From Apostichopus japonicus (lineage: Eukaryota; Echinodermata; Holothuroidea; Aspidochirotida; Stichopodidae), in the NCBI RefSeq assembly GCF_037975245.1, contig NC_092562.1, forward strand, positions 16,426,521-16,490,520: a DNA stretch of 64,000 nucleotides, given 5' to 3'. Position 1 is the stretch's first letter. Each line of letters opens with the position of its first letter. Below, piece by piece: positions 56,508 through 64,000 of this stretch. The notes below the pieces were generated by a model that was given only the letters and a program-made list of their open reading frames with translations, had not been told where the DNA came from and ran no database searches. The position numbers were made by a program, and so were the translations under genes.

Positions 56508-58980
56508 TATATTTCAACGGTTTACAAAGCAGATTTGTTTATGGGTTGGGGGAGGTAGGGGTACGTGGTCGGGTGACGTTCACCATCACAAGGTTAGAAC
56601 GTGAATGTATCAATAACAGTATACCCTGGCAAATTGTGCATGAAACATTTTACAGATATCTAAAAGGAGATTATTATATTATTTCTCTCACTGTCATATT
56701 TTAACTCTTTTAATTTATCGTTTTTAAAGAAGCGAATGCCTGTACAGGTCTAGGGTTAATATAACGGTGACTTTTAGTGATTGAAAAATTACATTAATAA
56801 GTCTTGGCCTATGTTACGTACCGAACAATCCAGTAGCACAGAGAACTTCGTTTTCTTTTTTTTTCGAAAGAAGTTGTTCCTTCTCAGCCAGTAGTGCTCG
56901 GAGTGCCTTTAATTCTTCCTTGAAATGTTTGCATCGAGCTTTCTGTCACAACATGTGCATACTGCCGCGGTAGTTCCAACTGTCGCTGCTTCTAAATGTT
57001 TTTTCTTTTTCCAATACACGTATGACATTTTCCTGCGGAACATCATTAAAAACCAGCGACGGATTGAATTGAAAGTGTACTTTTATAAACTGGCAACCTT
57101 GCTTCCACGGAGCTTTCTGTTACTTCTGCAATAAACCACGAAGCCGGAATCGTCCATTTTGAATGCTCTTTGCAATGTAGAACTCGACTGAGGATCAAGT
57201 GCGGTGTGAATCAAACCAACGTGTTGCTACTTGTGATGCCGCCTTTTACTGATTTCAAATTGCCCGCTTTCTAGTAAGCCCAGGCTGTGACGTAATTAAC
57301 TATACTGAATACGTTATTGTTACTAACCAACTGGAGTAGCCAACCAGTGAACTGCAAAGTGACAGACAGTAAACTTTATCATTGTGAAGTGACCGGAAAT
57401 TTCACTTCCTCATCTGGAAATGGTATTTATAGTAAGTGAGCAGTATACTTTTCTGTTTCGTACATACATTGCGGTGGGTATTTGTGCGTTTCATCGCTTT
57501 ACGTGCATGATATAGGCCTTGAATATACTTCTTCGAATATCACTTGACGGCATATTGAGAGAAATCGGCAGAGCAAAAAATGGACTGTTGAAATCTATCT
57601 CGACTAATCTATGAAAAAGAATATGGACAATGGGAATCGTAAGAGGAGCATTTAAAACGGGGGGAAGGGGGAGGGGCAGGGGGCATGTGGTAGGAGGTTG
57701 GAAAAAGTTTCGCACAAAATTTAAGCAAAAATTACTTAAATCTCAAATATGGATTTGCGCCGCTATGACCGACAAAGTTTAGGCGAGGTTTTTGAAGCCT
57801 GACACTGAGTACCGATTGTTCGATATCCCAGTTCCGAGGTTTACCACATATTGGGGAACCTGACGAGGGGGGAGGGGGGTGAGTGGGTGGGGTGCACCAC
57901 ATGGTTGCATTGGGTCCCCAATATAGCGTTAAAGGAGGTCTAATTAAAGTACCCTAATTATTGTAAATGCTCATTTAAACGTCGCGGGTTCGCGGAAGCT
58001 AACTTGGCGAAAACAGCAAAGGGAAAACTCGATTGGATTTCAAGTGACAAAAATTGTGCGATGCTATGTACGCAGTGTGAATCCTCCAAGCCATAGTTTT
58101 TTTGTTTTTTTGTTTTGTTTTTTTTTTGTCTTGTCTTCGAAAAGACTTCAACGCAAGCGATTCTTTTCACATATCAGTTCATGGAAACTGCAATTATTAT
58201 ATTATCATTATGTTCTACTAGTCCATAAATTTGTTAGTACAATCATGGAGGTAAAAACCTCCATCATACAATGGTACAATGTCCTTTCTACTCTTCTGTA
58301 GCTCCATAGTTAGCATCCAACATTGATATTTCCGAATTCTACGGTCCAGCAACAATAGACAGCTAAATTCAAATCTGTATGGAAGCCGTGAACTGCCGCT
58401 TCTAAAACTTGTTGACGATCTCGTGAACTTATGTTAAAGTCGGAGGAAACTGAATATAGCAGTTTGTCGATCATTTAACCATGCTTTGACTCGATCAGTG
58501 ATCATGTAGAAGCTGGAATCTTACAATAAACAATTAAACAATGTGAAGCGTGTCACAGTGACAATAGCGTTTGATATTTACATGTTATTCAGTATATCAC
58601 GCCTTTTTGACAGTAATCACAAACACATTCTTGCTATATTTTTCAGAGACCCACGAGTTATCATTTTAAAAGGTTTGAAATTCTGACACTCTTCAAAATG
58701 CGGCAGTATTTAATTTTTAACTTTATTCAGTTCCATATCAACAGCGTAATGATATAGCTACATTCCATTTTTTGACATTCAACATAGGCTATTAAATATC
58801 ACTTGTGTATTTAACGTTACTTGATCGAGATGTAGTTTGCAATAATTTTCAGGAAAATTCGTGTCATATATATAACTATTGGAGAATAAAACCATTACCT
58901 TGATCCGGCACATGCATATGGATTTCGCTGTGTGTGCTACGTATTGTAATGTAGGCGCTCTATTTTTGCCTTTATACGGC
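56508..58980. other. intergenic, no gene recognised
   Basis: Contains a small perfect palindrome (atcatggaggtaaaaacctc through ccatcat, about 58,242-58,267), poly-T runs near 58,097-58,128 and a G-rich run at about 57,868-57,882. The frame at 56,925-57,134 has no domain. Confidence 0.4.
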
Positions 58981-58997
58981 ACTTATGTATGTTTATT

Positions 58998-59144
<147 letters not shown>

Positions 59145-59259
59145 AATAACGGAAAAACTGTTAAACAACTATGCTGCATTTAGAGAAAGGCTGGATCTCG
59201 AGTGAGATACAATAATTGAATTAGGTAAGTGATTGGAAGTAAAACAGCCAATGTTTGGT

Positions 59260-59276
59260 TTATATATATATATATA

Positions 59277-59351
<75 letters not shown>
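59260..59351. repeat. (AT)n microsatellite at the tail of SINE copy 2
   Basis: TA repeats with one CT interruption, touching the 3' end of the minus-strand SINE. Confidence 0.95.
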
Positions 59352-59355
<4 letters not shown>

Positions 59356-59475
59356 ATCGTAATGAGTTTGTAAATCAAGAACAGTGAAACAAACTTTCAG
59401 CCTCCACCAGGATTCGAGCCACGGGCCTCCCGCTCTGTACGGGGACACTCTAACCACTAGGCTATATGGACGCTG
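59352..59475 (-). mobile_element. tRNA-derived SINE with (AT)n tail, copy 2
   Basis: On the minus strand: cagcgtccatatagcctagt and ggttag (A box), cccgtggctcgaatcctggt (B box), then tttcactgttcttgattta and attacgattttcat, then (AT)n. Matches copy 1 at 42,641 over head, body and tail with scattered changes. Confidence 0.85.
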
Positions 59476-60335
59476 ATTGTATGTCCAGAGGTTCGAAACC
59501 GGTAAGGAAGGTCTATATGTTTGGGACGTGCTATTCTGTTTATTTAAGACTTGCATGTGTCTGCATGAATGTATTACGGTACCCTCACAGGATAATACTT
59601 CCGTGTCTCAGGTATGCATTTCTTTAATGGAATTATATAACGGACACAGGACAATCTTAGCTATTATATATTTGCATATAGGTGCGTGATTTTTACAAAC
59701 ACCACACGTGAATATGCCAATTTTTTGGCATAATGCTTATTTTCTCAAGCGATATAAATTATTTTCGACATTTCCGTAAAAACTAAACAGTAATGAACGT
59801 CGTTTATACGTATTATACACAGGGACGTAACTAAGGCCTGATGATTGAGAGTGGGTAGGGGGGGGGGGGGAGAGATGTAGTGGCTGAAATTCCAACTGGA
59901 TGGGATTTGGTGCCAGAAAATTCCGACTGCTGCCTTGTAACCCGCAGCCCCCCCCCCCCCCGCCCCCCACACCCTACTCGTCAACGATACAGTCAGTGTC
60001 AGTCAGTCAGTCAGTCAGACACTCCATCTTTCGCGACTGCACTTTTGTTTTTTTGGTACATTTGTACCACTGGCCCTCACTTCACAAATTTATTAATCAC
60101 TCTGGTTAGCGAGTAAGCAATGAGTATAAGTTATCAGCTTGATAGGCTACATAGAATACCAACTAAAAAAGCTATGTTAATGTAACAAAGGGGAAAACTT
60201 TTCTTTTTCAACAAATTATATTCGAAGACATAGTGAACTACCCCAAAATACATTGCTTTTTCCTAGCGCGCTTAATATTATTTTCTTGGGGGGGGGGGGC
60301 TATTTATCACTCACATGAAAAAAATTAAATTGTTC
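59476..60335. other. intergenic; G-rich insert fragment at about 59,820-59,970
   Basis: CAGGGACGTAACTAAGGCC at 59,820 and the poly-G and poly-C runs at 59,859-59,870 and 59,949-59,960 resemble the G-rich elements to the left. (CAGT)n lies at about 59,992-60,018. No gene. Confidence 0.45.
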
Positions 60336-60680
60336 ACTTCATTCCAACTGAGCATTGGGAATGAAGTGAACAGTTAAACATTTTGCAGAAAAATGTTGAG
60401 TTGACGAGATACGATAAGTTGCCAATTAAACATTTTGCAGAAAATTTTACAATTGCTCAATTGGGATGAAGTGAACAATTCAACATTTTGCCAAAAACAT
60501 GTCCAATTAACGAGATAAGATAAGTTGTCAATTGAACATTTTGCAGAAAAGTTTTCAATTGCTCAGATGGAACGAAGTGAACAAGTGAACACTTTGCAGC
60601 AAAATGTCAAATACACGAGATATGATAAGTTGTCAATTAAACATTTTTCAAAAATTGTTCAATCGCTCAGTTTAAGCAAC
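60336..60680. repeat. tandem repeat, about three units of 106 bp
   Basis: The words gaagtgaac, aacattttgcagaaaa, acgagata.gataagttg and caattgctca recur about 105-108 bases apart. Units are diverged by perhaps a fifth of positions. Confidence 0.8.
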
Positions 60681-61305
60681 TAAGCAATCCAACATTTTTC
60701 TGTTTTTTTTTTGGATAAGATTTTATCTTGTTATTTTAACAATTTACTGAAAAATTTCACTTTATGGGCAAAGTTTTTCTTATGTTGATGGCCATTTTAA
60801 GCTTCCGTAGAATAACATTGAGCGTTTTAATTGTATACGTTGTGCAATAGTTTATTAGGAATTTTTTTTTAGAGTATTCAAAATCACACGAAGTGTTGTA
60901 AGGTGGAGTATAAGAACCGCGAGATACAATTTCTTAATATGACAAGGAAAACGTGGTAAATATGACTGATTAAAGGTCAAGTTTGACCGAAAATTGTAGG
61001 TCACTCACAAATAGCAAGAATTTATGAAAAATAGAGTGCCACAGTCGGAAATTCCGTACTCATAAGCGTACGTATACAATTTTAATCTAAAGCTGATGGG
61101 TACACTTTCTTCCTCGTTATGATCCCCCACTATAATTTTCAGTTGATATATGTAATCAACATATTATGTTAAGTTAAAAGTAAGTATAGGTATCATCAAC
61201 CTATATATGAAATTGATCGCAGAGTCAATCAGGCGTAATAGATTTAGGGAGGGGAAATTGATTGTGGGGTGAGGGGCTTCGAGTTCAAATACGTATACTC
61301 ATCAA
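60681..61305. other. intergenic, AT-rich, nothing recognised
   Basis: No domain-bearing frame or repeat boundary seen. Confidence 0.4.
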
Positions 61306-61558
61306 AAGTAGTCTGTAATGGCCCCAAATTACGGCATGCTGTAATTGCTAGAAGTTTTCAAAAAAGTCCTTTCCTGAAGGTGTTCACTCTCCATATTGTT
61401 CGCTGACATTATAAACACACACAACAAGATGACTAAATTTCCCAGTTAGGTAAATTTCCTCCAAGGTGGTTAATAAAACAGTTTAAGAATTTTAAAATAA
61501 GGTGACCATATTTTAATATGTAGCATATATGGGACCAATAAATCATACTTAGTATGAT
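61306..61558 (-). mobile_element. MITE-like repeat, copy 2 (inverted relative to 43,508)
   Basis: Its reverse complement matches 43,508-43,750 along its length: ttattggtcccatatatgct, tattaaaatatggtcacctt, aaattcttaaactgtttt, and ends gtaatttggggcc. Confidence 0.7.
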
Positions 61559-61689
61559 AGTAATATTTAGTAGTGTAGGGTCTACTCGTTTGTATTGGGC
61601 TTTAACCTAGTAAAGTTGCATATAACAAGGTTTGAACCTAACTGGAGACCGAAACTTCCCGGTATGTAACACCTTCGAAAAATAAATGA

Positions 61690-64000
61690 AGAGGCGCGGG
61701 AGAGGGAGGGGGGGGGGGTCGGGGGTCGGACAGAGGATTCAAGAAATTATGTAATATATTGGCTTCTTAAATAGTGCAGTTCCTAAAGGGTCTACTGGTT
61801 TGTATTGGATTTTAATGCCTTCTAAATCGCTTAATTTTCGAACAGTTTCTGTGAAGACTACTATATTTCAGTCATACTTTCCCAAGCGTGGGCACGATTC
61901 CCCTAAGCGTGGGCACAATAAAGTTACTGTCACACATGCATGTTAACCAAAATGTGTATATATGTATATGTGTCGGGGGGGGGGTGGGTCGGGGGTCGGA
62001 AAGAGGATTCAAGAAAGTATGTAATATATAGGCTTCTTAAATAGTGCACTTCCTAAAGGGTCTACTCGTTTGTATTGGGTTTTAATGCCTTCTAAATCGC
62101 TTAATTTTCGAACAGTTTCTGTGAAGACTACTATATTTTAGTCATACTTTCCCAAGCGTGGGCACAATTCCCCTAAGCGTGGGCACAATAAAGTTACTGT
62201 CACACATGCATGTTAACCAAAATGTGTATATATGTATATGTGTCGGGGGGGGGGGTGGGTCGGGTGGGAAAGAGGATTCAAGAAAGTATGTAATGTATAG
62301 GCTTCTTAAATAGTGCACTTCCTAAAGGGTCTACTCGTTTGTATTGGGTTTTAATGCTTTCAAATCGCTTAATTTTCGAACAGTTTCTGTGAAGACTACT
62401 ATATTTCAGTCATACTTTCCCAAGCGTGGGCACAATTCTCCTAAGCGTGGGCACAATAAAGTTACTGTCACACATGCATGATAACCAATATGTATATGTG
62501 TATCTATGTATATGTGCCCGGGGGGGGGGTCGGGTGTCGGAAAGAGGATTCAAGAAAGTATGTAATATATAGGCTTCTTTAACAGTGCAGTTCCTTAAAG
62601 GGTCTACTCGTTTGTATTGGGTTTTAATTCCTTCTAAATTGCTTAATTTTCAAACGGTTTCTGTGAAGACTACTATATTTCAGTCATACTTTCCCAAGCG
62701 TGGGCACAATTCCCCTAAGCGTGGGCACAATAAAGTTACTGTCACACATGCATGTTAACCAAAATGTGTATATATGTATATGTGTCGGGGGGGGGGTGGG
62801 TCGGGGGTCGGAAAGAGGATTCAAGAAAGTATGTAATATATAGGCTTCTTAAATAGTGCACTTCCTAAAGGGTCTACTCGTTTGTATTGGGTTTTAATGC
62901 CTTCTAAATCGCTTAATTTTCGAACAGTTTCTGTGAAGACTACTATATTTTAGTCATACTTTCCCAAGCGTGGGCACAATTCCCCTAAGCGTGGGCACAA
63001 TAAAGTTACTGTCACACATGCATGTTAACCAAAATGTGTATATATGTATATGTGTCGGGGGGGGGGGTGGGTCGGGTGGGAAAGAGGATTCAAGAAAGTA
63101 TGTAATGTATAGGCTTCTTAAATAGTGCACTTCCTAAAGGGTCTACTCGTTTGTATTGGGTTTTAATGCTTTCAAATCGCTTAATTTTCGAACAGTTTCT
63201 GTGAAGACTACTATATTTCAGTCATACTTTCCCAAGCGTGGGCACAATTCTCCTAAGCGTGGGCACAATAAAGTTACTGTCACACATGCATGATAACCAA
63301 TATGTATATGTGTATCTATGTATATGTGCCCGGGGGGGGGGTCGGGTGTCGGAAAGAGGATTCAAGAAAGTATGTAATATATAGGCTTCTTTAACAGTGC
63401 AGTTCCTTAAAGGGTCTACTCGTTTGTATTGGGTTTTAATTCCTTCTAAATTGCTTAATTTTCAAACGGTTTCTGTGAAGACTACTATATTTCAGTCATA
63501 CTTTCCCAAGCGTGGGCACAATTCCCCTAAGCGTGGGCACAATAAAGTTACTGTCACACATGCATGTTAACCAAAATGTGTATATATGTATATGTGTCGG
63601 GGGGGGGGTGGGTCGGGGGTCGGAAAGAGGATTCAAGAAAGTATGTAATATATAGGCTTCTTAAATAGTGCACTTCCTAAAGGGTCTACTCGTTTGTATT
63701 GGGTTTTAATGCCTTCTAAATCGCTTAATTTTCGAACAGTTTCTGTGAAGACTACTATATTTCAGTCATACTTTCCCAAGCGTGGGCACAATTCCCCTAA
63801 GCGTGGGCACAATAAAGTTACTGTCACACATGCATGTTAACCAAAATGTGTATATATGTATATGTGTCGGGGGGGGGGGGTCGGGTGGGAAAGAGGATTC
63901 AAGAAAGTATGTAATATATAGGCTTCTTAAATAGTGCAGTTCCTAGAGGGTCTACTCGTTTGTATTGGGTTTTAATGCTTTCTAAATCGCTTAATTTTCG
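61690..64000. repeat. satellite array of about 270-bp monomers, 812-bp higher-order unit, runs off the right edge
   Basis: The word ggcttctt recurs at 61,761, 62,031, 62,300, 62,572, 62,843, 63,112, 63,384, 63,655 and 63,921, so spacings are 266-272. Monomers differ in type, and every third one matches: 62,031 to 62,843 and 62,843 to 63,655 are both 812 bases and look nearly identical. Each monomer has a poly-G run, a conserved body (gggtctactcgtttgtattg) and a doublet of aagcgtgggcacaat. Non-coding. Confidence 0.95.

Overview
This is AT-rich, intron-rich, repeat-laden animal nuclear DNA. The features pointing that way are long introns with GT..AG boundaries, several dispersed transposon and SINE families, (AT)n microsatellites, poly-G tracts and a TTAGGG interstitial telomere-type array. 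A peroxiredoxin of metazoan type, a secreted single-CRD C-type lectin and the style of the repeats suggest a marine invertebrate deuterostome, perhaps an echinoderm such as a sea cucumber. That assignment is inference.

Three host genes can be assembled exon by exon with matching splice phases. (1) On the + strand, 7,374-28,741, a typical 2-Cys peroxiredoxin (PRDX1/2 type) has six coding exons giving exactly 199 residues; the first intron alone is 11 kb. (2) On the - strand, 43,957-35,047, eight coding exons give a 928-residue protein that I do not recognise. It has a large, probably disordered, Ser/Asp/Glu-rich last exon, an RVxF-like motif and a short C-terminal helix. (3) On the - strand, 52,609-50,021, three exons give a 167-residue secreted C-type lectin with a QPD sugar-binding motif, a TATA box upstream and a poly(A) signal downstream.

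The left edge (1-2,236) holds the gag end of a minus-strand LTR retrotransposon: a 303-codon partial gag with a CCHC zinc knuckle, a candidate primer-binding site and a candidate 1.1 kb LTR. The peroxiredoxin introns hold a hAT-type element with a perfect 8-bp target duplication and another element nested inside it (25,497-26,645), tRNA-derived SINEs, foldbacks, a telomeric palindrome and several minisatellites. A LINE 3' end lies at 33,741-34,136. The introns of the 928-aa gene contain a tandem repeat with two perfect DR1 nuclear-receptor motifs, a tRNA-derived SINE with an (AT)n tail, a 30-bp minisatellite and a MITE-like element. A family of G-rich elements with CAGTGGCG ends clusters between 45.9 and 60 kb, around the lectin gene; one copy has a perfect 8-bp target duplication. 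The right edge (61,690-64,000) is a satellite of about 270-bp monomers arranged as an 812-bp three-monomer higher-order unit.

The three genes show no obvious functional link. No bacterial operon, CRISPR array or functional RNA gene was found. Splice boundaries were chosen by eye from reading frame, phase and GT/AG, without transcript data.
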